Below, piece by piece: positions 48,108 to 59,978 of a stretch of 64,000 nucleotides of DNA. A program made the position numbers and the translations under genes. Each line of letters starts with the position of its first letter. The first letter of the stretch is position 1. Source of the stretch: Cyathus striatus (Eukaryota > Basidiomycota > Agaricomycetes > Agaricales > Nidulariaceae); the NCBI GenBank assembly GCA_025738555.1, contig JAOVFP010000012.1, positions 1,116,001-1,180,000 of the forward strand, written 5' to 3'. The notes beneath the pieces were generated by a model. That model ran no database searches. It saw nothing but the letters and a program-made list of their open reading frames with translations, and was not told where the DNA came from.

Positions 48108-51100
48108 ATGGCGCGTCCACGTACCACTTCCACCCTTATCCTCGACAACGGCGCTTCTACCATCAAGACCGGCATAGCAGGCGATGAGCAATACCGTAAC
48201 AACCCAACGTATGTAACACATCTTCTCTCCTCGCACCACCCTTCACCTTCACTCTCGTCATCCTTCTTCCTCTTGATACACTCAGACTTGAAACTGAGCC
48301 CGTTTATCTCGTCTTAGAATCGTCCAGAATGCAGTTGTACGCTCCAAGGGAGACAAGACGACCTACTTCGGCCACGAGTTTGATAATTGCAGAGACTACG
48401 CGTCGTTACACTACCGTCTACCCTGCGAGAAGGTGAGTGCGTGATGAGATTTCGTGATTGGGGTGATACCGCAGCATCCTTGTGTATACGTACCGAGGTG
48501 AAGGATAATGAAGCGCATCTTGTGAAGGTGATCTAAGGCGGAGAAGTGGACAGCGGAACTAGTGATACCTCATCACCAGGCAACTGGCAAAGGTGGCGAA
48601 GATGCGTAGCTTGCAATGATCGTCTGTGAAAGCCAGTGCGCGTCGCGAATTGCATCCTATGTTGCGCTGCGGGCTGTAAATTGACGCGTACTCGGTCGAT
48701 GGGGTGTGATGTCCCCATGCCCGAGGGATCCTAGAACGCGTGGTAGAAGAAATACCTAATGCTGGCGGGCTTTCATAGATGTATTGCGGAGCGTTCTCTG
48801 CAGAGTGGAATCAAGTCTACCTCGGGTAGTGACCCCTGCAGGCCGAGGTCGAGCAGTCCTGTTGTCCTCCATACACCAGATATTTTACGTTCGCCCCAAG
48901 GGCGTCTCTAATATATTTCCCTTCGCTCCTCCTTCTCCCTATTCCATGCCAGATTCTGAAATACTGTTGTTAATAGCATATTTAGGGATACATCGTCGAC
49001 TGGGACGCGCAGAAAGCTGTCTGGGACGGGATTTTCTCAGAAGACGTCTTCGGGGTACGATCTCTCTTTCTCTTGTTCTTTCTTGGTCCGCGCCCATGCT
49101 TACAACCGCTCGCACAGATCGATCCCGCGCAAACAACATTGCTGATAACTGAGCCTTACTTCAATCTGCCCAACATCCAGGATGTGTATGATCAATTCAT
49201 GTTTGAAGAATACGAGTTCGCAGAATATATGCGCGTTACGCGTGGGTTGTTTTCCTTATACCTTTTCCCGCCTTTACTTCCCCCGCAATTTTCGTTTTTC
49301 CTTCTCTCCTTTCTATTATTTTCATTCTTCCCGTTTTGGTATGCGCATATACTAACCTGCTTTCCTCAGCTGCCTCGCTTATACCTCACGGCTCACTCTT
49401 CCCGCAGGAAACAGAGTGCATGATAGTCGTCGATAGCGGGTTCAGCTTCACGCATGTTGTGCCCATCATGAATGGATTAATTGTATGGCAAGCTGTCAAG
49501 AGGTGTGTATTGTGGATCTTCTTGCGCAGCTCTCGGTATCGATATGGAGAAGTCCCACTTATCTTGACGTGGGTGGTGGGTGCTCCCCCACGTTTCACTA
49601 TCTATCGTACCCCGGAGCAGCATTACCGAATACAGCCCAGTTCATCATTACAGCTTTTTCCTACTTCTTTCGCCTTATCTCTTTCACACGTATTGATACC
49701 AGTCTACAGAATAGATGTCGGCGGCAAACTGCTCACGAACCATCTCAAAGAACTGGTCTCGTTCCGTCAGTGGAATATGATGGACGAAACGTACATCATG
49801 AATCAGATCAAGGAGGCGTGTTGCTTCGTCTCTGGCGATTTTGCTGGGGATTTGCGAAAGTGTCGGTATGTAGGATCGTGATTTCTTTTTCTTTTCGTTT
49901 TCATTTGGATTTTTGGGGCTGGGACTGGGACTAGGGGCTTTTTTTTCATGCTCTAGGATGGCTCTGGGTTGGAACTGATACCCTCGAACTTGCGCTGTCG
50001 ATCAGCCTTTCCATTACAATTATTCTGCGGTTCCCTGAAGCTACTGATTCCCCGAGTCTCATATCGTAAACCGGCGGGTTATAGTTTCGAGTTTGGGGGA
50101 TTTGGCTTTTGCCATGCTCGCTACCCATGAGTGTTTTACCTTTGCCATCTTGCCGCCTGCCTTTACCGTAAACCCCTCGCCAGGCTGGATCTGGAGGCTC
50201 ATGGGTATACTTCGTGATGCTATACTACTGACCCGGTGGACGTCCCTTGAGCATTTTACCTCATTCCCTCGCTTTTGGAGTGGTAGAGGGATCTTGTACT
50301 AGTCTTTCCTGCTATGTGGTGCATATTGCTGCCATCTGTGGCTCCTACTTCCTGGGCAGAATTGGCTCGAATTTTGTTTTTTGCGTTGCGTTACGCACTT
50401 GTGGCACTGTTTCGCTTGGCCCTTTCGTCGCTGTTCCTTCGAGGAGAATGGTCTCGTGAGCATCGTGCCTTTGTTCGTTTCATTCCCGTTCATGATGCAT
50501 TGATGTTCCTTTTTATTTTTTATTTCTCCTGGGAGATATACTTGAGCATATTGACCATATATTATGCATTTTGCTCCATTCGCTGCCGTTGGTGTTACCT
50601 TCTTCATTCCTAGAGTTTACTTCTCCCAACACGTTGTTCAGTGTTTGACTCGCGAGAGACAGATCTTTTGATCTGCTTTCACAGTCCGTCATTCAGATCA
50701 CTTCTCTTGATTCGATGCTGTTTGATTTGTACCGATACTGATAGAGAAACTTTTTGCTCTGTTACTACACCACTTTCCTTAAAGACGGTGCAGTATGCGT
50801 AGTGCTGTTATTTTTCAAGATCTTACGCCAGAGACCTTGCATGATCATTACTCAACGTCTCCGGTCCGCGTTCCTCTGCGATCATTTATTGCCCATGATC
50901 GTTGCTAAAGCAGATTTTTTGCTCCGCGATCTTTTCTAGAGAAACTTGGCTGTCATGCTTTCTTTTCATTTCTGCCTTCCCCCTACGCCGCTTTCGTTAT
51001 GAAGGAGACCTTAATATTCCCTTTTGCTCCTTCGCGGTGGAATACTTCTTTCCCGTGCCTTACATCTGTTGTCCTTACTGCCCGGAGTCACAGTACCCTT

Positions 51101-52608
51101 GATCATCGATGTCATAGTCCCTTCCCTTCATCCTACCTCCCGCCCCATTTTATCATATTTAATGATCGTTACCACTTCAGCTAATTACAATTTGCCACCC
51201 CGCCCCGCAGAGAGAATCCCAAAGGAAACAGTATAATACAAGAATATATCCTTCCCGATCTGTCCAAGCATCGAAAAGGGCGGATACGCATGCCGGACGA
51301 TATCCTCGCCGACACCGATCAGATTCTCGTGATGAACAATGAAAGGTTCTGCGTACCGGAACTTGTATTTCGGCCGGATGATATTGGTCAGTATTACGCT
51401 ACATTGCTTGCTACGCTTCCAATCATGCGTTCGTTCATGCGTTTTCGTCGCCTGCTTTTTTCGAAACGTTCTCCTCCTTCCATGCCATGTTTGACGCCGG
51501 AGGGGACGACCAAACAGTGACATGCATGACTCTAGATGAAGTCGAAGGGAGATGTAGAATCACACATCTGACATCACTATCCTTTCATATGGTTTACTCA
51601 TGCCATTTTATGCTTTTCATCTAGGATTGGAACAGACAGGTTTGGCTGGAACAATCGCCTTGTCCATCTCGCAGCTCCCGAGCGATCTGCAAGGCATGTT
51701 CTGGGCAAACATCGGCTTGATAGGAGGGAACACCATGTTTCCCGGCTTTCGCGAACGACTGTGAGTATTTTTTTCTCCTTTTCCACGGGTTATACATTTA
51801 TAAACTATCGGAATGGGTGTGCATGTTCGCTGTTGAGAAGTCGTCATCACGGGTTGTGGTAAATGTTGGCGCGTGACGATGAGCGAGATGTGCGCTATGT
51901 TGAGCTTATTCTTAATTGGGTGGTGCTGAGCCTACCCCGGACGCAGTTGTTCCTCCTGCTGGGTATATCGAAATGTGTACAGAGCTTGAGCTAACTTTTT
52001 GCTTTGGTTAGGTTGGTTGAGCTGCAGACCCTCGCTCCGGTTGATTGTGACGTTGTGATTTATGAATGTGAAGAGTGAGTTTTGCCTTGTTGCCTTCGTT
52101 GTCTTTCGCTCGCTGCTTTTTCATTTTCGTTTTCACAACCCCCCCTTCTCCTTTGACTTCCCTTTTCAGTGGTCCTTGTATTTCGGTGTCTGTTATTACT
52201 TTCACTGACCTGTAATTCTTTTTTGGGCTATTTCTCTTACCCACCAGTGCAATCACAGAATCATACCGGGCAGCGTACAGTTTTGCCACCTCGTCTGGGT
52301 TTGCACATAGCACTCAAGTCGTCACGCGGGCCGAGTATGCAGAAAGCGGTAGCAATGCTTCTCGAAGGAAGTTTCGAGATTGGAAACCTCATGAAACTGA
52401 GAAGGAGAAGCCATCCGTGCGAGAAGCTTCAAAATTAAAAGGGAAACAGAAAGAGGACGATCGATCCCATGTAACTGGTGGTGGTGGTGGTGGTGGTGGT
52501 GGTGGTGGCGGTGGTAGCACTATCAACAGTAGTAGACCGTCCAAAGCTAGAACCACTAGGACATCTGCTGCCGCTGCGGGTACCGCTGGTAGTGCTAAAC
52601 GTCGTTGA
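48108..52608 (+). CDS. ARP6: Actin-related protein ARP6 (SWR1 complex subunit)
   Basis: A nuclear actin-fold subunit of the SWR1 remodeller that deposits H2A.Z. Exon 1 (48108 on) has TLILDNGASTIKTGIAGDEQ, the nucleotide-binding loop. It continues FGHEFDNCRDYASLHYRLPC, GYIVDWDAQKAVWDGIF, TLLITEPYFNLPNIQDVYDQ, YEFAEYMRVTPASLIPHG, CMIVVDSGFSFTHVVPIMNG, RIDVGGKLLTNHLKELVSFR, MMDETYIMNQIKEACCFVS, IIQEYILPDLSKHRKGRIR, MFWANIGLIGGNTMFPGF and VVTRAEYAESGSNAS. Two introns are very long for this window (48433-48985 and about 49868-51209); the rest are short. After the normal ARP6 end there is a basic tail of some 80 residues with a polyglycine run, which is unusual. Stop at 52606. Confidence 0.9.
52474..52517 (+). 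repeat. (GGT)n microsatellite in the ARP6 tail
   Basis: About 14 GGT/GGC units in a row encode a run of 13 glycines. The tract is likely to vary in length between strains. Confidence 0.95.
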
Positions 52609-54235
52609 GATTTTGGTGGGCCTTTGTGTCGCTCGGATTCTTGCCCCCGCCAACTGATCATCTTCTGCCGGAGCGGGAGCTTGTATTATCTATGCAGCGG
52701 TGCGGCTTCTGTGAAGGTTGATCTCTCTTCTCAAATGTTGTACTGGCCACACAGGGACTATGGAATATATCTTTTGCTCAGTTTATTGGACAGTGGACCG
52801 CCGTGACTGTATACTCTGTTACTGTTTTATGCAATCATATATTAAACGATCGTCGCTCGGTTCCATGGTCGACAGGGCCAATACAAGAAACTGCAGGCAC
52901 AATAAATGCACGCCTTGCCTACCATCGCTACGATTAGCAATGTTACTCCGTTCACAATGGGAGGGCGTGGCCTTGATCAAGCCAACACGATGAAAGGTCT
53001 GATTCCCGACTGCCGCCGAATCTTCCAAAGAGGGATCTACAGCACTGCGCCTCGGGCACTCTCCTTCTATACTACTGTGCTGTAATGCTTTGGCTGGTGC
53101 TGGCTTTTCCGTCTCGGACTTCTTCAAGTCCATTCCAGCTATCCGGTGGAATTGACAGACGCGCAGCCCGTTATATTCCGGCGCAAGCCAAGTTGCGGTG
53201 ACCATGAATGTGCATACACATTGGCCCTACAGTGACACATGGAATGACGCCAGGTAGGATAACCATAGTACATACACATTGCTGTGAGACTATATTAATC
53301 ACAACTACATCCCTAGAACAGATATATATCGTCCTTCTTCATCAGCATGCTTCAACTTTTTCGTGGGAGTTGGGACAGTAGTGTTCATTTCACCGTGCTC
53401 TAAGATTGTAAAGCGTTCGTCATGAGACGACTAAGTATAGACTAAAGTATGCCGGGAGTACCATCTACCCAGTACCTGAAATCTTGAAGTCAATCGCGTA
53501 GGAATTGGGGTTCTTCTTTAGTGCTATTTTTCCCTTGAAGTGCAAGCCTAAGGTTTGTTAAGTTTCGCAGCTACAGGACCTGGATACAGAATACACCCTG
53601 CCTCCCCATATTTACATACCTGCCGCGAAGCAGACGCGAGGCTCTTCCATCTATCGTAAGTGGGCACGGAGCGCTCAGAAGAGCAGCACGACTATCTTAG
53701 CAAGTTGCGCTGTAGTAATAGGCACTAAAAGGTGGTGATTCGAGTCCGGAGTAGTGTCCGATATCGTGCAACGAATAAACGAAACGGTCAGGATTCTCAA
53801 GAAGATTCGTGAACGTCGCAACCGCATTCGCCTCCGGTAGCGGTGGTCAATAAGAAGGCTAGAAGCAACTCGAAGAAATTGGCCGTAGCCATTCTGCTCT
53901 GAGGGTTGAAGCTTGCGCATTACTCAAAAGGTAATGAACGTCTTGGAAGGAATTACCCCGCATGATGTTCAGATAGTCAGGACAGAATCGGTAATTCTTA
54001 GTAGGTTGTCGAAAAGGATATTTATGATCGCGGTTTATAGTCTTACAGAGATCGAGGACTCTTGCCTCCCTGGTACATACCGATCGATAGGTCCACCATG
54101 GCCAATACAGGCTGGCACGATCATAAACGAGAAAACGTTGTCCTGTTGTTATTGTGTATATGCTAAGCGTGACAATCGTAATGGCATGATCATGAGAAAG
54201 CGTAGGATAAAATGTATAAAAAAGCGGGTAAGTAT
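52609..54235. other. Convergent 3' region between ARP6 and importin
   Basis: About 1.6 kb with no supported gene. Short ORFs only (52819-53205 -, 53675-53920 -, 53913-54239 +). I looked for a tRNA near 53690-53760 and did not accept one. Confidence 0.45.
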
Positions 54236-57200
54236 CTAAGACTGTGTGTTTCCGCCTTGCTCAGCTATGCGCATAACCTCCATGAGAAGAGTTTGTTGGT
54301 CAACGTCAAGGAGAGTTGTTGCGGCTTGGTAATTTGGAGCATTTTGCATTTGGAAGGCTGTATCAATGAGTCAGTTCACATTGAACGATTGCAAGAAAAT
54401 AGCGCAACATACCAGTAAGAGCAGACTTGAAAGCGAGGTAAGGGTCAACATTATCCAAAGGACTAAGGTATCCAAGCTCTTCATCGATCTCTTCATCGGA
54501 TTCTTCGTCCGAATCTTCGTCATCGTCAGCATTCTCTGATTGCTCTCTGAGACGTGCGCTCTAAAAGCATAGCTGAGCAATAGCTCTTGTACAAATATGA
54601 TACACGTACCTCGCGGGCAAGCATTTCTAGATAAGCAGAATCTTCATCCCAAACATCGTCTACAACACCAGTCAGACGATGAACATTATAAAATTACAAA
54701 GCGGACTCACCGTCGTTCTCAGTCAAGTTGAGGAACTTCTCGTCAACGTCCTCTTCCTCATCAGATTCCTCCTGGAGAGAAGCTTCCAAAGCCTTGCGCT
54801 CTATATACTCATTAGAAATAGATCATACACGTCATATGCATGTAACTCACCTTCAATAGCTTTAGGAAGATCCTTGAAGATCTTAAGAGCACCGCCAACA
54901 ATAGCAGGCCATCCCTCACGAAGAGGCTCAGGAATGTTTTCGGGAGTGAGCTCAAGCAGAGCACAGAGGGCCAGGACAGTCAGCTTCTTGTCGTGCACAC
55001 GGGGCAGACGGTTGTCTGAGTTGATGGCGGCGAACCACTTGTCGAAGAAGACGCGAGACATACCAGGGCGGTAAGTTTCCATGAAGTGCAAAGCAGCGCT
55101 GGGGTTATACAGAACAGCGTTAACGAGGACCTCGAGATTGGCAAGACGGAGGAAGCGGTATTGGCCTTGTCGAAGATGCCGATGGCAGTGTTGACAATGA
55201 TTTGGAGATACTGTAGCAGAAGTCAATCTATGTCCTAAAACCCTACAGAATAACGGTTCTTACATCGTCAACGTTGCCACGGAGGTTCAGTAAGATAGAC
55301 TCTGCCAATTTAGAGCCATTAACGCGGTCGTTCTCGCCAAGCTGATCATTGGTAATGGAAGTTGTATAAATGTCGACAAGCATCTGCTTGTATGTCGAGT
55401 TAACCTTTACTACCTCAGCACCAAAGGAGACGAAGTTGTCCAGAGAAGGTAGCATCTCTGGAATTATACGTAAGTAATTACTATTACCAAATAGTAAGAT
55501 AACTAAGTTGCATACCTTCAAGGAAGTCCACGGCGTCGTTCTTGAACAACTTGTAGGTTTGCTCAAACACGGGCCACATGTTAGGAGAGATGGAGCGGAG
55601 TTTGTAGGTAAGACTATCAACGAGCTCGTACATGTTGTCAAAGAGGTCTAAGACGTGGTTAGCTCTGCTTTTGATCATACAGCTGTCGTACTCACCAAGC
55701 AACTTGTGTTCGAGCGTGAAGGCAATGACGGGAATAATGACTTCCTGAACCTGCGAGAGGATTTCGGGAGCGCCTTCGATAGAGGAAACAATCTATAGCA
55801 GATTTGAGTTACGTCACTTAAGCAATAATGAAACCGTACGAACGGTTCCAATGGTTTTCGCAATACCCATGGCGGCAAAAGTCTTGTCATCATCAACATC
55901 AACGAGCGCACCATCCGCATCAACATTTTGCGCATCAGCCTCTTCCTGCGCTGCCGACTCTCTCGCAAGGCGAAGATAGCTCTCGCACTGTGTCGTTGTA
56001 TAATTAGCGTCAATGTCACCAAACTCTAATGGAGCGACAGTGGCCTTACCAAACGTGCAGTTAGCTGTGCAGCAACGGGGAGAAGCTCCGTTTGGAAGCG
56101 ATCGACCATAGCCTCCATGCTATGATTGAGAATATCCAGATCGGTCTCATCTGACAGCTGAAGGAGATCTAGAGTAAACGCGATAAGCGAACATGATCGG
56201 TGACACCGTTATCAGGGTCCCAGCGCTCTTGGGTACTCTGATATAACAGTTGAAATAGACGAAAAGAGGGAAAGCGCGAAATATAGTAAAAAGCGGAAAT
56301 AATGCGTACTTGTAATGACCTTGCCGACATCTGGAGATACAGCAGTTCTGACTGGAAGTTGATTATTGTCAGATGATAATATCTCGATTAAACATTGAAG
56401 AGAACGCACCAGACTCGTATAAGGTGACCATTTCGGTCAATGCAAGAGCAGCCTGAACCCTGACGGGGATTTCGGGATCATCAAGGCAATGGTAAACAGC
56501 ACGGAAGTGGGTGCCCAAATGCTACAAGAGGCAGGAGATTACTGTCAGCGATCAAATGGAAGAAGGATTATGAAAAACACGGACCTCCTCGCTGGAGAAC
56601 ACAAAACCATTCTTCACAACGGTACCTAGGACTTCACAAGCCTGAAAAAGAACGCCAATCATTAATACCACGCGTATTTCATCAATAAAGCCAAAAAGAT
56701 AAACAGAGCATCGACGTCAACGGACGTCAAGACCATGGTCGACATCATCATGATCGATAGATTCCCCGCCGCCACGGGGAGCGAAAATGATGGACACAAA
56801 GGAACAAGATACTTACGATTGCTCGGAGGTAAGGCTCTGGTGCCGAGAATTCTGGGGTCACGAACTGGAGTACGAATTGCTCCATGTTGCCCTTAACCTC
56901 TGGGTGGCGCATGATCCAGGGACCAAGAGCGGCCGTCATGTTGAGAGCGCCGAAGCGTTGAGGGGCGGCGGCATTCCTATTGGGAGGTCATGATCGACGG
57001 TGAGATCAGGAGCTAACGGAGAACGACGGAGAAAGCGGCAAAAAGAGAAAAAAGATATCAAGGTAATAGAATGGAAGAAATGGAAGAGTATATAATTGTA
57101 ATATGATGGCAGCGGTCAAGCTGGGACCATGGACTATGGTTCAGCAAGAGCAAGCGTTTCAAATGTATAGCAAAGATATCACAAGGAAACGTGAAAAAAT

Positions 57201-59978
57201 AGATCAATAAATAATAAAAAAGAGGTGGTCCGAAGACTCGAGTAGCGACAACACCAACAACAATCAGAACGACATCATGAGAGAAAGAAGCCACCATCGC
57301 TGCAGGAGTGAATATATCCGATGATTAAATCAGCTGGAAAGACGAAAGAAACACGGATCTCCCAACGTGAGACCCAGTTCATAAACTTCTTGTTAATGAT
57401 ACGGATCCCAACGAAATTGACTGATTGGCGACAGTTTCAGCTCCCGGAATACAAGCCAGAGGAGTTCCTGCCTCGATTCCTTCGAGATCCGATAACAATG
57501 ACGGGGATCAGAAAGAATTCTCTGCTGGAGAAGAAAAAGAGGGTGTCACGCCTATATGACCATACAAGGTCGAATTAACGCGAAAAATCCCAAGGACTTG
57601 CCCCTGAAGAAGTTGCAGAAAGTTGGAACGAATTTGTTCCAAAGTCTCGACCACAAAAGATCGACCAGAATTATGATCTTTGAATGATCACAGAAGCGTG
57701 ATGTTTTTAGCGAATGACGAAGGGAAAACCCAAGAACCCAAACATAGAAACAAAGGAGAATAACACGCACGATCTAAGAACGGTATTGATGAACCCGAGA
57801 ATGGGCATGAAAGTAGTCTTGGTCCTATTGGACGCCAGCTGGAACAAGAAGGACGTGGCGGCGGACACAGGGGTAGCGAAGGTCTCGTATTCATCTGGTA
57901 GCGAGGTGTTAGCATATACGAACTTCTGTGGGGGGTACGGAAAAAGAAGAGGGTGGTGAAGAAAGTGAAATCGAAAAGAGGGTACCGAGAACAACAAACA
58001 TGGAGACAAAGTAGAACAAAAAATAACATAAAAAGACATATTACTCACCAACAGAGACACGAACGTAGTCTACGGGGTCGTTCTCCCACAACGCCCTCTT
58101 TTCGTCGTTGAACGCAAGCTGAGGGAACACAAACGACGAAACGAGGGTCTCAAAGTGGGGCTTGAGAAGTGCCCATGTCGATTTGGGTTTCACGCTGTAT
58201 GTGAGGGGTTGTTAGCTCATGCAGGGAGAGGGTAAGTAGGGGAAGAATGGGAAAGAATGGGATGGAAGGATATGTTTTGCAATGTGAGGATAAGCACGCT
58301 CGACCTGCGACAAGTCGCGCGAACAGTCCAAAAGAGTACAGGAACAACACCACGAAATGTACGCCCTTGCAAATAACCCTGAGGAAACGCCGGCGATACA
58401 AAAATGCCTATCTCCTGCAAATCGCAGCCCAACTCTAAGTTCGTGATAGAAGTTGAAATGTTGCCAATCAATGCAGATAAGCCTCGTTGAAACATGTTCA
58501 GAACAGCTGTTGCGTGCAGAAGCGTCTCCGGAAGCCGCAGCGACATCCCCGCTATCTATATGCAAAGTAATGGTCTTATCACAGAACAGGTAACACAAAG
58601 ACCCCCCGTAAAGCCAGACCCACGCAAAGGGAAATTCAAGAAAGATCACGCACCACTCAGTGAAGAACGAGAAGATCTGATACTGGCACTTCTTGCTAAG
58701 CCAAGCCTGGTTCGAAACATACAGCTCAACCTACACACAAATGAGTATCAGGAATCACAAAAGTCACAGAAACACCTGAGAAAACCAAGAAAGCGACTCA
58801 CCTGCCTCAAGTAGATACCCAAGATCTCCGGAGCGAACATGGTGACGAAGTGCTGGGAAAAGGCACCATATGTTTCCTGCATCGTGGATGGAAGCTGAGA
58901 TGGGTTTCCAAACCTGCATATTTCCACATTAACAAACTCCTCTCTCCGAAAAGATAAAAGAAAACAGCCCACCTATGGAACAACCTCCCCAAAATCCCAT
59001 ACGCCCACTTTTTCGCCTTCCACCACTCGTTCTTCTCCCTGTCCTCCTCATCCTCGCCCTCCTTCACCGGTACCTGCATCTGTACAACCGCGAACAAGAG
59101 CTGTCCCCAGGGTACGATACTATCATGGCTCTGTTGGTGCGCCGAGAGATTTACTACGATTGAGGTTTTGTACGTTTTCAGGATGAGATGGAGGAGGGTT
59201 GGAACTTCGTCTGAGATTGTAGGTGGTAGTGGGGATGGGAGGGAGGAGAGGACGCGTTGACCTAATGTCACGAGGGTGGGGAAGATAGAGGTGATGATTT
59301 GGGGGAGGAAGTCGGTCTGTTGGCGGTACCTACACCATGTTAACAGCAACACCTAAAAGAGAAAGGGGTGGGGAAGGACAAACCTGAAAGCCCTAACACA
59401 CTCCAAAGCAGCAACACACCCCGCATGCACCTCCCTCAACTCGCCGCTCACAAGCAACCTCTTCACATCATCCAACAGCCCAGGCCACCTCGCAGGGAAA
59501 TCATGGGCCACAATGGCCTTGAGTACATTCGCCAATTGAACAGAAATACTCTTGCTAGGCGAGTTCGCAAGGAGCGGAAGAATATGCGCACGAAGGGCAG
59601 CACGGTCGGAGGGCGAGATAACGCCAAGATCAGGTCGGCGAGGGGAGGGAGCTTCAAGTGTATATGTGGTGTGAATACGGTTCTTAAGCCAGACGGAGAC
59701 AGCTTGTTTTGTAGGCCTGTGGGGCAAAAGTGATTAGAGTGACAGGCAAGGGAAATGTTGAGGACGTACAGATCGATACTATCTGATGCGATGATTTGGA
59801 GAAGGGCAGTGATCATCCCCTCCTCATTGCCAATCTACTCGTGCTCAGTACCTCGAATGTTGTCAAAAATAAAATAAGAGCTGCCCACCTTCCTGATCTG
59901 AAGCTCTGCGGCCTTGCGAATGTTAGGGTCCGGGTTGAACGTGGTGGTAAAAAGGCTGGTTAGAGTTTGGAGATCCAT
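54236..59978 (-). CDS. Importin-7/8 type karyopherin (Nmd5/Sxm1-like)
   Basis: A HEAT-repeat nuclear import receptor of the importin-beta superfamily that carries ribosomal and other cargo with Ran-GTP. The gene has many exons separated by 50-90-nt introns. It starts [20 protein letters not shown] (59978) with the Ran-binding N-terminal repeat ([39 protein letters not shown]). Next are [60 protein letters not shown], and [20 protein letters not shown]. The C-terminal part includes [40 protein letters not shown] and [20 protein letters not shown]. The acidic region [20 protein letters not shown] with [13 protein letters not shown] and the end [16 protein letters not shown] are hallmarks of importin-7/8. 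Stop TAG at 54236-54238. The frame is open further upstream to 60044, but the first-repeat Met fits the family. Confidence 0.88.

Noticed and set aside
50314..50613. 99-codon ORF inside the long ARP6 intron as a nested gene
   Set aside because: Low-complexity hydrophobic translation with no family resemblance. It overlaps antisense ORFs of similar length, as expected by chance.
52389..52661. Antisense polyproline protein
   Set aside because: It is the reverse reading of the GGT microsatellite in ARP6.
53690..53760. Possible tRNA (GATTCGAGTCC resembles a T-arm)
   Set aside because: No matching acceptor stem, anticodon arm or A-box could be found at the right distance.
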